The translations under genes were made by a program, and so were the position numbers. This document shows, in pieces, positions 7,871 through 17,002 of a stretch of 45,570 nt of DNA (positions within the stretch are counted from its first letter, which is position 1; every line of letters begins with the position of its first letter). Location of the stretch: assembly GCA_947174495.1 (NCBI GenBank), contig CAMWJC010000020.1, positions 1-45,570 on the forward strand, given 5' to 3'. Source of the DNA: an uncultured Lachnospiraceae bacterium. GTDB lineage: Bacteria; Bacillota; Clostridia; Lachnospirales; Lachnospiraceae. Under the pieces are notes generated by a model, which did not search any database, had not been told where the DNA came from, and was given only the letters and a program-made list of their open reading frames with translations.

Positions 7871-8545
7871 ATGGAGAGCTACAAGCAGGAATTTATTGAA
7901 TTTATGGTGGACAGTCAGGTGCTTAAATTTGGAGATTTTACCTTAAAGAGCGGACGGAAATCCCCCTTTTTTATGAATGCGGGCGGGTATGTGACCGGAA
8001 CCCAGCTGCGGAGACTGGGTGAGTATTATGCGAAGGCCATCAAGGAGAACTACGGACTTGATTTTGATGTATTATTCGGACCTGCTTATAAGGGAATTCC
8101 GCTTTCGGTAGCAACGGCTATGGCCATCAGTGAGCTGTATGGAAAAGAGGTACGTTATTGCTCAAACCGAAAGGAAGTAAAGGACCACGGAGATGTGGGA
8201 ATCCTACTGGGAAGCAAGCTAAAGGATGGGGACCGTGTGGTTATCATTGAGGATGTGACCACTTCCGGCAAGTCCATTGAAGAAACCTTCCCGATCATTA
8301 AGGCACAGGCGGATGTGGAGATCAAAGGTCTGATGGTTTCCTTAAACCGCATGGAGAAGGGACAATCCGAAAAAAGCGCGCTTGCAGAGATACAGGAAAA
8401 GTATGGATTTGGTGCGTGTGCCATCGTAAATATGCGGGAGGTTGTGGAGTATCTCTATAACCGTCCTTATAAGGGACAAATTTACATTAATGAAGAACTG
8501 AAAGCGTCAATTGACGCATATTATGAACAATATGGCGCAAAATAA
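7871..8545 (+). CDS. pyrE: Orotate phosphoribosyltransferase
   Basis: The 224-residue enzyme joins orotate and PRPP to form OMP, the step before PyrF, so the two adjacent genes make consecutive enzymes. The PRPP-binding loop VVIIEDVTTSGKSIEE lies near residue 124 and the N-terminal KSGRKSPFF motif near residue 27. AAAAGGAG stands 9 nt upstream of the ATG. Length and motifs are typical. Confidence 0.95.
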   Translation: MESYKQEFIEFMVDSQVLKFGDFTLKSGRKSPFFMNAGGYVTGTQLRRLGEYYAKAIKENYGLDFDVLFGPAYKGIPLSVATAMAISELYGKEVRYCSNRKEVKDHGDVGILLGSKLKDGDRVVIIEDVTTSGKSIEETFPIIKAQADVEIKGLMVSLNRMEKGQSEKSALAEIQEKYGFGACAIVNMREVVEYLYNRPYKGQIYINEELKASIDAYYEQYGAK

Positions 8546-8569
8546 CTTCTGATTCAGAAAGGAGCGGAC

Positions 8570-8722
8570 ATGGAAGAAAAGACATATAAGATCATGAACG
8601 GTGCCGGAGCAATGAGCATTGCGGTTGGCGTGGTAACTTTAGTGACGGGGATTGTCTGTGGAATTTTAATGATTATCGGCGGTGCAAAGCTGCTTGCAGG
8701 CAAATCAAAAATTTTGTTTTAG
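8570..8722 (+). CDS. 50-residue single-pass membrane peptide
   Basis: ATG at 8570 follows a strong ribosome site (AAAGGAG at 8558-8564) and opens a 50-codon frame ending in TAG at 8720. The peptide begins MEEKTYKIMNGAGAMSIAVG and then carries one long hydrophobic helix (about residues 15-43) followed by a basic tail, GKSKILF. It lies 24 bp after pyrE, in the same direction. No function is known. The good start site and sensible charge pattern support a real gene, and it is short enough to be missed by routine calling. Confidence 0.65.
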   Translation: MEEKTYKIMNGAGAMSIAVGVVTLVTGIVCGILMIIGGAKLLAGKSKILF

Positions 8723-8728
8723 GGATAA

Positions 8729-8754
8729 GGGGCGTTCCGGGAGTGGAATGCCTC
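8729..8754 (+). terminator. Possible weak terminator hairpin
   Basis: GGGGCGTTCC (8729-8738) pairs with GGAATGCCTC (8745-8754) using G-U pairs, followed only by TTTG. It lies just after the 50-residue peptide stop. The T-run is short, so termination would be partial at best. Confidence 0.35.
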
Positions 8755-8769
8755 TTTGTGGTGTAGAAT

Positions 8770-9096
8770 ATGTTTAGGAATAAAGGATACATTTTTACCA
8801 ATCGCAAATATTCCAAGGTGGGAATTATGTCAACCATTTTGGGGATACTGTCCAGTATAACGTTAGGGAGTGCTGTTTATTTATCCTATCAGAATGGAGG
8901 AGAGAGCTCTCCAAGGTATGGTACGGCAGCTCTGCTGGCAGAGATTTTTATGTTTGTGGGCTTTATTCTGGCAGTTTACTCTTTAACGGAAAAGGACAAA
9001 TTTAAACTATTCACAGTGTTTGGCATTCTCGCTAATATTATGGCGTTTGGAGTGCTGAGCCTAATTTTGTATGCAGGAGCGTATGTAGAAGGATGA
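8770..9096 (+). CDS. Small three-helix membrane protein (DUF6142-like)
   Basis: The 108-residue protein has a basic N-terminus (RNKGYIFTNRKYSKVG) and three predicted membrane helices at about residues 19-40, 54-73 and 80-104. It resembles short Lachnospiraceae proteins of the DUF6142 kind; that match is from memory and not verified. Its last codons overlap the next gene by 4 bp (ATGA), so translation of the two is probably coupled. No catalytic residues are apparent. Confidence 0.7.
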   Translation: MFRNKGYIFTNRKYSKVGIMSTILGILSSITLGSAVYLSYQNGGESSPRYGTAALLAEIFMFVGFILAVYSLTEKDKFKLFTVFGILANIMAFGVLSLILYAGAYVEG

Positions 9097-11156
9097 TGAA
9101 AGAAAGATTTGTATTGGCGAAAGAACGTCTGTCAATGATAAAGGAAGAAAAGATTCTTCAGGGAAAATACGGGGATTATTTTGAAAAAACGGCTGATTTT
9201 CTTACTATGGTATGTGGAATCTATGAGGAGATTGTCGAAGGGAAATACCAGAGCAGGACGCTAACAGAATTAAAAGAAAGCAATTACAAATTGTACGAAG
9301 ATATTCTGCCGGAGAATTATGAGAACAGTTATGCAAATCCCACGTACACAGACGCCTGTTTTGGGGAGGAATACGGAAAGCTATTGTGTTTTCTGTCAGC
9401 GGAGCTTAGAAGCGTTATCGTCCCGGCATTTGAGGAAAGACTGGAAGATCTGGTTATCCGGCTGGAGCTTTTTTTGGAGGTCTATGGTTCTTTTTGCTGT
9501 GAAAAAGAGGAAAATGACAGATTGCCCGAAGCTCAGAATTTGAGAGAAATCTTGTATTATTATGTTAATGATTATACGCGGGATGCTTTTGAGCGAAAGC
9601 TTTATGATATGTTGGAGCCTTCATCGAATTTTGCCCTTAAGATTATTGAGGGAGACATTTCCGATCCCCGATATCTGTATTTTTTTGGGGAGTATGTGAC
9701 AGAAAATCAAATTGCAACATGGAAGCATTTGCAGAGTCTGAATCCGGATACAATCCAGAAGATGGCAGACACTTATACAGAAGGTTACCGGATCGGCTTT
9801 CAGGTAGGAAACAAGGATATTACCAAAAAGAAAACGGTAAATATTCGTTATTGCCTGGGGTTTGAGCCTATGATCCGTCAGGCAGTGGAGAATTTCAGGA
9901 AAATAGGACTTGAGCCTACGATTTATCGGGCAGCTTCCAGCATTTTGCAGGGGAAAGGCTTAAACCGGATTGGATACTACGGGGCAATTCCTAATAAGCA
10001 GTATGACTTTGATCACAAGGATGATCAGGCGCTTGTGCTTAATAAAAAGCTTATTCAGGTCCGGATGGAGGCATGGAAGGAAGCTTATGAGAAGTATAAA
10101 GAGCAGGCAGCTTATTTTGGTGGGCCGGCAGTAGTGGAAATATTCGGAGAAGCACCGGCGCAGCTACATGAAAAGCCGGAAGCCATCCATCTAACCGAGA
10201 ACCAGCAAAAGCTGACTGTAGAATATATGGCGGCGGCAGGAGAATTACAGAACCAGTACATTAAGGGAGAAGAACGCAGCTTTACCATTATTGCATTTCC
10301 AGTGCCGGAGATCGGTCCGGATTTCACAGAAATTTTTGATGAGGTTATCAGGATTAATACTCTTGATTATAAGCTTTATCAGAGAATGCAGCAGACTATC
10401 ATAGATACATTAGATAAGGGAAGCTATGTCCTGATTCGGGGAATGAAAGGAAATCGTACCAATTTAAAGGTAGTGCTTCATGAGCTTGCAGATCCGGCGA
10501 AACAGTCTAATTTTGAAAATTGCGTGGCAGATGTAAATATTCCGGTAGGAGAAGTGTTTACCTCGCCTGTGCTTGCCGGAACGGAAGGTATTCTGCATGT
10601 AAGCAGAGTCTTTTTAAATGAGTTGGAGTACAGGGATATTGAACTGACCCTAAAGGACGGTATGGTGACGGATTATGATTGTGGGAACTTTGACAGCCGG
10701 GAAAAGAATCAGAAATATATCAGGGATAATGTGCTTTTCCATCATGAGAGTCTTCCTCTTGGCGAATTTGCCATAGGAACCAACACCACAGCGTTTACGG
10801 TAGCCAGAAGGTTTGGGATAGAAGATAAGCTTCCGATCTTAATTGCAGAAAAGACGGGACCGCATTTTGCAGTGGGCGATACCTGCTATTCCCATGCGGA
10901 GGATGTGGCAATGTACAATCCTGACGGCAAAGAAGTGATTGCGAGAGATAACGAATGTTCCATAAAGAGAAAAGAAGATCCGGCAAAGGCATACTTTAAC
11001 TGCCATACGGATATTACGATCCCTTATGATGAATTAGGAGAGGTCAGTGTGGTTACACCGGACGACGAAGTGATTCCCATTATCATAGAAGGAAGGTTTG
11101 TGCTGTCCGGGTGTGAAGAACTGAACCTTCCCCTTGATAAGGCAGGAATTTTATAG
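9093..11156 (+). CDS. M29-like metallo-aminopeptidase with long N-terminal extension
   Basis: The 687-residue cytosolic protein has in its C-terminal half the features of M29 (thermophilic) aminopeptidases, a two-metal family. Examples are LPLGEFAIGTNTTAF near residue 553 and KTGPHFAVGDTCYSH near residue 585, with the Glu and His expected as metal ligands. The N-terminal 300 or so residues are extra compared with the usual length of about 400 residues and match nothing I recognise. Start is ATG 9093 (or the adjacent ATG 9096) with AGAAGG upstream, overlapping the preceding membrane-protein gene by 4 bp. Peptide cleavage is inferred from family; substrate is unknown. Confidence 0.8.
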   Translation: MMKERFVLAKERLSMIKEEKILQGKYGDYFEKTADFLTMVCGIYEEIVEGKYQSRTLTELKESNYKLYEDILPENYENSYANPTYTDACFGEEYGKLLCFLSAELRSVIVPAFEERLEDLVIRLELFLEVYGSFCCEKEENDRLPEAQNLREILYYYVNDYTRDAFERKLYDMLEPSSNFALKIIEGDISDPRYLYFFGEYVTENQIATWKHLQSLNPDTIQKMADTYTEGYRIGFQVGNKDITKKKTVNIRYCLGFEPMIRQAVENFRKIGLEPTIYRAASSILQGKGLNRIGYYGAIPNKQYDFDHKDDQALVLNKKLIQVRMEAWKEAYEKYKEQAAYFGGPAVVEIFGEAPAQLHEKPEAIHLTENQQKLTVEYMAAAGELQNQYIKGEERSFTIIAFPVPEIGPDFTEIFDEVIRINTLDYKLYQRMQQTIIDTLDKGSYVLIRGMKGNRTNLKVVLHELADPAKQSNFENCVADVNIPVGEVFTSPVLAGTEGILHVSRVFLNELEYRDIELTLKDGMVTDYDCGNFDSREKNQKYIRDNVLFHHESLPLGEFAIGTNTTAFTVARRFGIEDKLPILIAEKTGPHFAVGDTCYSHAEDVAMYNPDGKEVIARDNECSIKRKEDPAKAYFNCHTDITIPYDELGEVSVVTPDDEVIPIIIEGRFVLSGCEELNLPLDKAGIL

Positions 11157-11193
11157 TATGATGGTATAGAATAGTGGGAAATATTTACTCTAC

Positions 11194-11209
11194 CCACAAG
11201 AATTTGTGG
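11194..11209 (+). terminator. Short hairpin between the aminopeptidase and purE
   Basis: CCACAA (11194-11199) pairs with TTGTGG (11204-11209) with a 4-nt loop and is followed by TTTTG. It could be a weak terminator or part of the purE leader. A second tiny stem, CCTG/CAGG, follows at about 11216-11229. Confidence 0.35.
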
Positions 11210-11264
11210 TTTTGTCCTGTTTTGGCAGGAACAAATGACTGACCAAAGAGAAGCGGAGGTAAAG

Positions 11265-11768
11265 ATGGCACAGGTAGGAATCGTCATGGGAAGTGACTCA
11301 GATATGCCGGTAATGGCAAAGGCGGCAGAAATCCTTGAGGAACTTGGCGTTAGTTTTGAGATGAAGATTATATCCGCCCACAGGGAGCCGGATGTGTTTT
11401 TTGAGTATGCAAAGACTGCAGAGGAGAAAGGCTTCAAAGTTATCATAGCAGGGGCAGGTATGGCAGCGCATCTTCCGGGAATGTGTGCGGCGATTTTTCC
11501 CATGCCGGTGATCGGAATTCCTATGCATACTACTTCCTTAGGGGGAAGAGATTCCCTGTATTCTATTGTTCAGATGCCTTCCGGAATTCCGGTGGCAACG
11601 GTGGCAATCAACGGAGGAACCAACGCAGGATTGCTTGCAGCAAAGATTCTTGCAACTTCCGATGAGGAGCTTTTGCAGAAACTGAAAAATTACAGCAGAT
11701 CTTTGAAGGAAAGTGTTCAAAAAAAGGACGCAAAGCTTGCAGAGACAGGATACAAGAACTATCAATAA
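11265..11768 (+). CDS. purE: N5-carboxyaminoimidazole ribonucleotide mutase
   Basis: This 167-residue class I PurE converts N5-CAIR to CAIR in purine synthesis. The substrate-binding motif [11 protein letters not shown] lies at the N-terminus, with SAHREPD near residue 43 and [11 protein letters not shown] near residue 70. The ATG at 11265 is chosen because GGAGG (11255-11259) precedes it and the family starts just before the GSDSD motif; the in-frame ATG at 11235 would add 10 unrelated residues. It heads purE-purM-purN-purD with close spacing. purK is not in the window. Confidence 0.95.
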   Translation: MAQVGIVMGSDSDMPVMAKAAEILEELGVSFEMKIISAHREPDVFFEYAKTAEEKGFKVIIAGAGMAAHLPGMCAAIFPMPVIGIPMHTTSLGGRDSLYSIVQMPSGIPVATVAINGGTNAGLLAAKILATSDEELLQKLKNYSRSLKESVQKKDAKLAETGYKNYQ

Positions 11769-11784
11769 AGGAGCGTCACAGGAA

Positions 11785-12810
11785 ATGGATTATAAAAAGG
11801 CTGGAGTAGATATTGAGGCGGGTTACCGCAGCGTGGAGTTGATGAAGAAATATGTGCGGGAAACAGTACGGCCGGAGGTTTTAGGAGGCCTGGGCGGCTT
11901 TTCGGGGGCATTTTCCCTCTCAGCTATTAAAAATATGGAGAATCCGGTTCTGGTGTCAGGAACGGATGGAGTAGGAACCAAAATTAAGCTTGCTTTTGTG
12001 ATGAACAGGCATGATACGGTGGGAATTGACTGTGTTGCAATGTGCGTCAATGATATTGTATGTGCAGGCGGGGAACCGCTGTTCTTTTTGGATTACATTG
12101 CCTGTGGCAGAAATTATCCTGAAAAGATCGCTTCCATTGTCAAGGGAGTTGCCGAAGGATGTAAGCAGGCAGGAGCTGCACTGATTGGCGGTGAGACGGC
12201 AGAGCATCCGGGACTGATGCCGGAAGAAGAATACGATCTGGCCGGCTTTGCAGTGGGTGTGGTAGATGAGAAAGACCTGATCACAGGGGAGAACATAAAG
12301 CCCGGTGATGTTTTGGTGGGAATCGCATCTTCCGGTGTTCATAGCAATGGTTTTTCCTTGATTCGAAAGATATTTGTTATGACCAATGAGAGTCTTAATA
12401 CATATTATGATGAATTAGGCAAGACATTAGGGGAAGCCTTGATTGAGCCTACCAAAATATATGTGAAGGCAATGAAAAGTATTAAGGAAGCAGGGGTTAT
12501 TGTTAAGGGTTGCAGCCATATTACCGGCGGCGGTTTTTATGAGAATATTCCAAGAATGCTTCCTGATGGAGTTACGGCTGTTATTGAAAAGAACAGTTAT
12601 CCGATTCCGCCCATTTTTGAACTGATGAAAAAGAATGGTGATCTGGAAGAAAAGATGATGTACAACACTTATAATATGGGGCTTGGGATGGTTCTTGCTC
12701 TTGATCCTGCCGATGCCGATAAGGCGATTGAGGCCATCACGGCAGCCGGCGAGAAAGCTTATGTTGTAGGCAGTATAAAGGCTGGTGAAAAGGGAGTATC
12801 CATATGCTGA
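11785..12810 (+). CDS. purM: Phosphoribosylformylglycinamidine cyclo-ligase (AIR synthetase)
   Basis: This 341-residue ATP-dependent enzyme closes the imidazole ring, turning FGAM into AIR. Family motifs are GGFSGAF near residue 38, [14 protein letters not shown] near residue 58, and [11 protein letters not shown] near residue 134. The start [14 protein letters not shown] at 11785 has the normal family N-terminus and AAAGGAG upstream; an earlier in-frame ATG at 11713 lies inside purE. Its 3' end overlaps purN by 7 bp, indicating translational coupling. Confidence 0.95.
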   Translation: MDYKKAGVDIEAGYRSVELMKKYVRETVRPEVLGGLGGFSGAFSLSAIKNMENPVLVSGTDGVGTKIKLAFVMNRHDTVGIDCVAMCVNDIVCAGGEPLFFLDYIACGRNYPEKIASIVKGVAEGCKQAGAALIGGETAEHPGLMPEEEYDLAGFAVGVVDEKDLITGENIKPGDVLVGIASSGVHSNGFSLIRKIFVMTNESLNTYYDELGKTLGEALIEPTKIYVKAMKSIKEAGVIVKGCSHITGGGFYENIPRMLPDGVTAVIEKNSYPIPPIFELMKKNGDLEEKMMYNTYNMGLGMVLALDPADADKAIEAITAAGEKAYVVGSIKAGEKGVSIC

Positions 12811-13400
12811 ATATTGTAGTATGTGTTTCCGGAGGCGGAACCAATCTTCAGGCAATTATTGACGGTGTCAAAAATAGAACAATTCAAAATACAAAAATAG
12901 CAGGTGTGATTAGTAATAATGTATCTGCTTATGCGTTAAAGAGAGCGGAAGCAGAGGGAATTCCGGCATTATGTGTTTCTCCGGGAAAGTTTGAAAATCG
13001 AGATGAATTCAATGATGCCTTTTTATCAGAGATAGACAAGTTGAATCCTGACTTAATTGTATTGGCAGGATTCCTGGTGATCATTCCGCAAAAGATGATT
13101 GAGAAATACCGGGACAGAATTATTAATATTCATCCATCATTGATTCCATCCTTTTGCGGAACTGGATTTTATGGTTTAAAGGTACATGAAGAGGCCTTAA
13201 AGCGTGGAGTTAAAATTACAGGCGCTACAGTTCATTATGTAGACGAAGGAACGGACACGGGAAGGATTATTTTACAAAAGGCAGTGGAGGTGCTGGAGGG
13301 AGATACACCGCAGATCCTTCAGAGACGGGTTATGGAACAGGCGGAATGGATCATTCTTCCGCAGGCAATCAATGAGATTGCAGCCGGATATCGTGAATGA
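12804..13400 (+). CDS. purN: Phosphoribosylglycinamide formyltransferase (GART)
   Basis: This 198-residue enzyme transfers a formyl group from 10-formyl-THF to [18 protein letters not shown] at the N-terminus is the phosphate-binding loop. [11 protein letters not shown] near residue 109 contains the catalytic His, with the conserved Asp in [10 protein letters not shown] near residue 144. GGGAG lies upstream of the ATG, which overlaps the end of purM. Typical length. Confidence 0.95.
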   Translation: MLNIVVCVSGGGTNLQAIIDGVKNRTIQNTKIAGVISNNVSAYALKRAEAEGIPALCVSPGKFENRDEFNDAFLSEIDKLNPDLIVLAGFLVIIPQKMIEKYRDRIINIHPSLIPSFCGTGFYGLKVHEEALKRGVKITGATVHYVDEGTDTGRIILQKAVEVLEGDTPQILQRRVMEQAEWIILPQAINEIAAGYRE

Positions 13401-13434
13401 AATAAATCTTGAACTTTAGAAAGGAATGAAGCAG

Positions 13435-14706
13435 GTGAAGGTTTTAATCGTAGGAAGCGGCGGCAGAGAACATGCCATAGCTGTCAGTGTGGCAAAAAGT
13501 CCGAAAGTAGAAAAGATTTATTGTGCACCCGGAAACGCAGGTATTGGGCTTATTGCTGAGTGTGTTCCCATCGGGGCAATGGAGTTTGATAAGCTGACTG
13601 CTTTTGCCAAAGAAAAAGAAATTGATCTTGTTGTGGTGGGGATGGATGATCCTCTTGTGGGAGGACTTGTAGATAAGCTTAAGGAAGCAGGAATCCGTAC
13701 GTTTGGTCCGGAGAAGAAAGCAGCGATTCTGGAAGGAAGCAAAGCATTTTCGAAGGATCTGATGAAAAAGTACGGAATTCCAACAGCTGGCTATGAGACC
13801 TTTGATAATGCGCAGGATGCTTTGAATTATCTTGAGATGGTTGAGTTCCCTATTGTGTTAAAGGCGGATGGACTGGCGCTTGGAAAGGGTGTTTTGATCT
13901 GTAACAATCTGGAAGAGGCAAGGCAGGGTGTCCAGACAATTATGCTGGATAAACAATTTGGTGATGCCGGAAATCTTCTTGTGGTTGAGGAGTTTATGAC
14001 AGGCAGAGAGGTGTCAGTTCTTTCTTTTGTAGATGGCAAAACCATTAAGACTATGACATCCGCACAGGATCACAAGCGTGCGTATGACGGAGATCAGGGG
14101 CCGAATACAGGCGGAATGGGAACATTTTCTCCCAGTCCTTTTTATACCAAAGAGATTGATGATTTTTGTCAGAAATATATTTATCAGGCAACAGTGAATG
14201 CTATGGCCCGTGAGGGGAGAGAATTCAAGGGAATTATTTTCTTTGGGCTGATGCTTACGGAATTTGGTCCCCGGGTATTGGAGTATAATGCCAGATTTGG
14301 AGACCCGGAAGCTCAAGTTGTGCTTCCGCGAATGAAGAATGACATTATTGAAGTCATGGAAGCTTGCATAGACGGAAGACTTGATGAAATTGATCTACAG
14401 TTTGAGGACAATGCGGCAGTTTGTGTGGTCCTTGCTTCGGAAGGTTATCCCGTGAAGTATGAGAAGGGATTTTTGATTCATGGGCTGGAGCGGTTTGAGG
14501 GAGAGGATTCTTACTTCTGTTTTCATGCAGGAACCAAAATGTCCGATCAGGGGATTGTGACAAACGGCGGCAGAGTTCTTGGAATCACAGCAAAAGGCCG
14601 GGATTTGAAGGAAGCCAGGGCAAATGCATATGAGGCAGCGCAGTGGGTGTCCTTTGAGAATAAATATATGCGCCATGATATTGGAAAGGCAATTGACGAA
14701 GCATAA
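13435..14706 (+). CDS. purD: Phosphoribosylamine-glycine ligase (GAR synthetase)
   Basis: The 423-residue ATP-grasp enzyme joins phosphoribosylamine and glycine to form GAR, the substrate of PurN next door. The family N-terminus KVLIVGSGGREHAIAV, the ATP-grasp core (VLKADGLALGKGVLI near residue 140) and EYNARFGDPEAQ near residue 285 are clear. GTG at 13435 is chosen: AGAAAGGA (13418-13425) sits 9 nt upstream, whereas the ATG at 13426 abuts that site with no spacer. This start also gives the usual M-K-V-L beginning. purF, purC, purL and purH are absent from this window. Confidence 0.93.
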   Translation: MKVLIVGSGGREHAIAVSVAKSPKVEKIYCAPGNAGIGLIAECVPIGAMEFDKLTAFAKEKEIDLVVVGMDDPLVGGLVDKLKEAGIRTFGPEKKAAILEGSKAFSKDLMKKYGIPTAGYETFDNAQDALNYLEMVEFPIVLKADGLALGKGVLICNNLEEARQGVQTIMLDKQFGDAGNLLVVEEFMTGREVSVLSFVDGKTIKTMTSAQDHKRAYDGDQGPNTGGMGTFSPSPFYTKEIDDFCQKYIYQATVNAMAREGREFKGIIFFGLMLTEFGPRVLEYNARFGDPEAQVVLPRMKNDIIEVMEACIDGRLDEIDLQFEDNAAVCVVLASEGYPVKYEKGFLIHGLERFEGEDSYFCFHAGTKMSDQGIVTNGGRVLGITAKGRDLKEARANAYEAAQWVSFENKYMRHDIGKAIDEA

Positions 14707-14726
14707 GAAAGTGGGGGATTTAAGTT

Positions 14727-15185
14727 ATGGCAGAGGATATGGAAAAAATATGGATGCCAGGTGGCTATCAGAAGCCCACATTGTGTTCTATATGCGGAGG
14801 GGTTCTTGTATATAAAGGGATAGGAGAATATCAGTGTGAGGACTGTGAAGCATTTGAATATGATGATTACGGCAAGGTACGTAATTATCTGGATAATCAC
14901 AGAGGCGCTAATGTAGCACAAATATCTGATGCTACAGGGGTTACACACAAAGTGATACGGGAAATGATCAAAGAGAACCGTTTTGAGGTAATCGATAATC
15001 CCGGTGGCTACATACGCTGTGAAATGTGCGGCGTGGATATTAAGAGCGGAAGACTTTGTGCAAATTGTGAAGTTGTCTATCACCGCAAAATGGAAGATAA
15101 GGTTCGAAATGCCAAAAAGAAGAACATTTCAGGATACGGAGATGCGTTACAGGGCGAAGAGGGAAGTATTCGTTTTACAAGATAA
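14727..15185 (+). CDS. Zinc-ribbon / HTH protein resembling flagellar-operon YvyF-type regulators
   Basis: The 152-residue protein has two cysteine pairs near the N-terminus (CSIC about residue 20, CEDC about residue 37) and two more at the C-terminal side (CEMC, CANC, about residues 98-113), suggesting two zinc ribbons. Between them GANVAQISDATGVTHKVIRE resembles a helix-turn-helix. The arrangement recalls the small TIGR03826/YvyF-like proteins found near flagellar genes, but no flagellar operon is here. GGGGGA precedes the ATG. It is followed 19 bp later by the SH3-domain gene. Confidence 0.7.
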   Translation: MAEDMEKIWMPGGYQKPTLCSICGGVLVYKGIGEYQCEDCEAFEYDDYGKVRNYLDNHRGANVAQISDATGVTHKVIREMIKENRFEVIDNPGGYIRCEMCGVDIKSGRLCANCEVVYHRKMEDKVRNAKKKNISGYGDALQGEEGSIRFTR

Positions 15186-15204
15186 AGATAAGGGAGAGAA
15201 CAAA

Positions 15205-16539
15205 GTGAAAAGGTTTAGAACAGGCAGAGAAAATTTTGGATGGTTAAAGTACTTTACAGCTTGTGTCATTGCAGTAGGAGTATTTTGGATGACGGCATTT
15301 ACGGCACTGGCAGCGGAAGGAGAAATTACCGCTGATACGGCTTATATTCGTTCACAGGCGAACAAAGAAAGTGAAGTAGTGGGCAGTACGACAAAGGGCA
15401 AAAAGGTTGATCTGATCGAATCCGTTAAGGATAGTGCGGGAATGACATGGTATAAGGTTCCTGTTGCTGGTGGCGGATATGGCTATATTAGGGGAGATCT
15501 TGTGAAGACCAGCGATACGGTTCCAGCAGCTTCTACAGCATCGCAGACTAACGATCAGCCAGCAGCAAACCAGCCAGCGGAAACGGTACCTACCTCCATC
15601 GGAGAACAGGCAGCAGTGATTCAGTGTGATACAAATGCGATAATTCGCTCGGGAGCTTCCAAATCACACAGTGTGGTTTCATCTTTGCCCAACGGTACGT
15701 CAATTACTTTGATTGGTGAAGCAAATGACAACGCTGGAAATAAATGGTATCAGATAACCTCCAATTATAATGGCAGAAACATAGAAGGGTACATTCGGTC
15801 AGATCTGATTGCAATCGGCGCTCAGGGCGGTGATAATTCTTCTGAAGGAGAAGGTGGCGGTGAAGCTCCGGCAGAGGGAGAGAACCCCGAGGGCGGAGAA
15901 GGTGAAAATCCGGAAGGAGAAGGACAGGCACCAGAAGACTATGATCAGGAATCTGCACCGGAGGAATCCCATTCAGATTATGATGTTGTCTGGGAGAATG
16001 AAGAGTATTATCTTTATGATTATCCCGCAAAAGGGAAAACCAAGATTTCATTGATAAAAGAAGCCATCGACTATGTCAATGTGCAAGTGCCAAAGATGGA
16101 GAAGACAATAAAGACAAATAAGATTATCATTTTTGTGCTTGCAGGTGTCATTGTAATTTTGTTCATTATTATGACCATATTGATCTTCAAGATTCGGAGT
16201 CTTTATTATGAAGATTATGATGAGGATGAGGAGGAAGAAGAGGAAGAGGAAGAGCCAGAACCAGTTCCCGTAAAGAGAAAAGTTGTTCGCCGGAAGGTAG
16301 AAGAGGAAGAGCCGGAGCCCGTTCCTGTTAGAAAGAAAAAAGTTGTTCCCAAGGATGAGACGGCAGGAAGAAGCAGTGAGCGTCCGACACGTCCGAAAAG
16401 AGAAGCGGAGCCGGAGATGCGTGCAGCAGAAAGAAAAGAAGGCACAAAGAAACCGGCAGCCAGAAAATCGCAGAATTTTTTGGTAGATGATGACGAGTTT
16501 GAGTTTGAGTTTTTAAACATGGATGATAAAGATATGTAA
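15205..16539 (+). CDS. Exported SH3-domain protein with one membrane helix and a charged cytoplasmic tail
   Basis: The 444-residue protein starts at GTG 15205 (AGGGAGAG 6-7 nt upstream), which gives a clean signal-peptide-like N-terminus ending TALAA near residue 37. Two bacterial SH3 domains follow (about 40-105 and 132-205), each with the NxRSGAS/YIRSQAN and GYIRxDL signatures, likely to bind peptidoglycan. A Glu/Gly/Pro-rich linker, a membrane helix (about 306-330) and then an acidic run plus repeated EPEPVPV-basic segments complete it. The long frame open to 15004 overlaps the previous gene and is not used. The tail is probably cytoplasmic; function is unknown. Confidence 0.82.
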   Translation: MKRFRTGRENFGWLKYFTACVIAVGVFWMTAFTALAAEGEITADTAYIRSQANKESEVVGSTTKGKKVDLIESVKDSAGMTWYKVPVAGGGYGYIRGDLVKTSDTVPAASTASQTNDQPAANQPAETVPTSIGEQAAVIQCDTNAIIRSGASKSHSVVSSLPNGTSITLIGEANDNAGNKWYQITSNYNGRNIEGYIRSDLIAIGAQGGDNSSEGEGGGEAPAEGENPEGGEGENPEGEGQAPEDYDQESAPEESHSDYDVVWENEEYYLYDYPAKGKTKISLIKEAIDYVNVQVPKMEKTIKTNKIIIFVLAGVIVILFIIMTILIFKIRSLYYEDYDEDEEEEEEEEEPEPVPVKRKVVRRKVEEEEPEPVPVRKKKVVPKDETAGRSSERPTRPKREAEPEMRAAERKEGTKKPAARKSQNFLVDDDEFEFEFLNMDDKDM

Positions 16540-16574
16540 ATAATAGAATCGAAGGTACTATTGTCAGGAACAAA

Positions 16575-16600
16575 AGAGGGATAGCGTTAGCTATTCCTCT
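16575..16600 (+). other. Stem-loop upstream of the GntR-clpC pair
   Basis: AGAGGGATAGC (16575-16585) pairs with GCTATTCCTCT (16590-16600), with one G-U and a GTTA loop. It is followed by TGCG rather than a T-run, so it is a poor terminator. It may be an mRNA leader structure for the regulator or an RNA end for the upstream gene. Confidence 0.4.
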
Positions 16601-16626
16601 TGCGTCGAATATGAAAGGATGCCAAA

Positions 16627-17001
16627 ATGATAGTAGAGATAGATTTTAACAGTGAGGAGGCATTATATCTTCAGCTTAGAAATCAGATCATTCTGGGAAT
16701 TGCTACGGCTAAATTTCAGGAGGGTGATACATTGCCCTCAGTGCGTCAGCTTGCGGAGGATATCGGTATTAATATGCATACGGTTAACAAGGCATATACG
16801 GTGCTGAAACAGGAAGGATTTCTGAAAGTGGACAGGAGAAAGGGTGCAGTGATTGCACTTGATCTGGATAAATTGCGGACACTGGAAGAAATGGATGAGG
16901 AGCTCCGTGTGATACTGGCAAAAGCAATCTGTAAAGGAATTTCCAGAGAAGAAGTGCATCAGATGATAGAAGAAATTTATGAAGAATATGGAGGAGCCTG
17001 A
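16627..17001 (+). CDS. Short GntR-family (YtrA-type) transcriptional regulator
   Basis: The 124-residue protein has a winged helix-turn-helix in residues 10-75, with LPSVRQLAEDIGINMHTVNK as the recognition region and a short C-terminal helical tail instead of a large effector domain, typical of the YtrA subfamily. YtrA-type regulators usually control ABC transporter genes, but here the next gene is clpC, whose start lies 1 bp after this stop with its ribosome site inside this gene. It may therefore regulate clpC or its own operon (inference). Confidence 0.85.
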   Translation: MIVEIDFNSEEALYLQLRNQIILGIATAKFQEGDTLPSVRQLAEDIGINMHTVNKAYTVLKQEGFLKVDRRKGAVIALDLDKLRTLEEMDEELRVILAKAICKGISREEVHQMIEEIYEEYGGA

Positions 17002-17002
17002 A

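Noticed and set aside
11157-11264. Possible purine riboswitch before purE
   Set aside because: The 108-bp gap has only short stems and none of the conserved three-way-junction core.
15004-15204. N-terminal extension of the SH3 protein frame
   Set aside because: It overlaps the zinc-ribbon gene and hides the signal peptide; GTG 15205 has a proper ribosome site.
16215-16520. Ser-rich minus-strand frame
   Set aside because: Antisense of the Glu-rich tail of the SH3 protein; poly-Ser is simply the complement of GAA/GAG codons.
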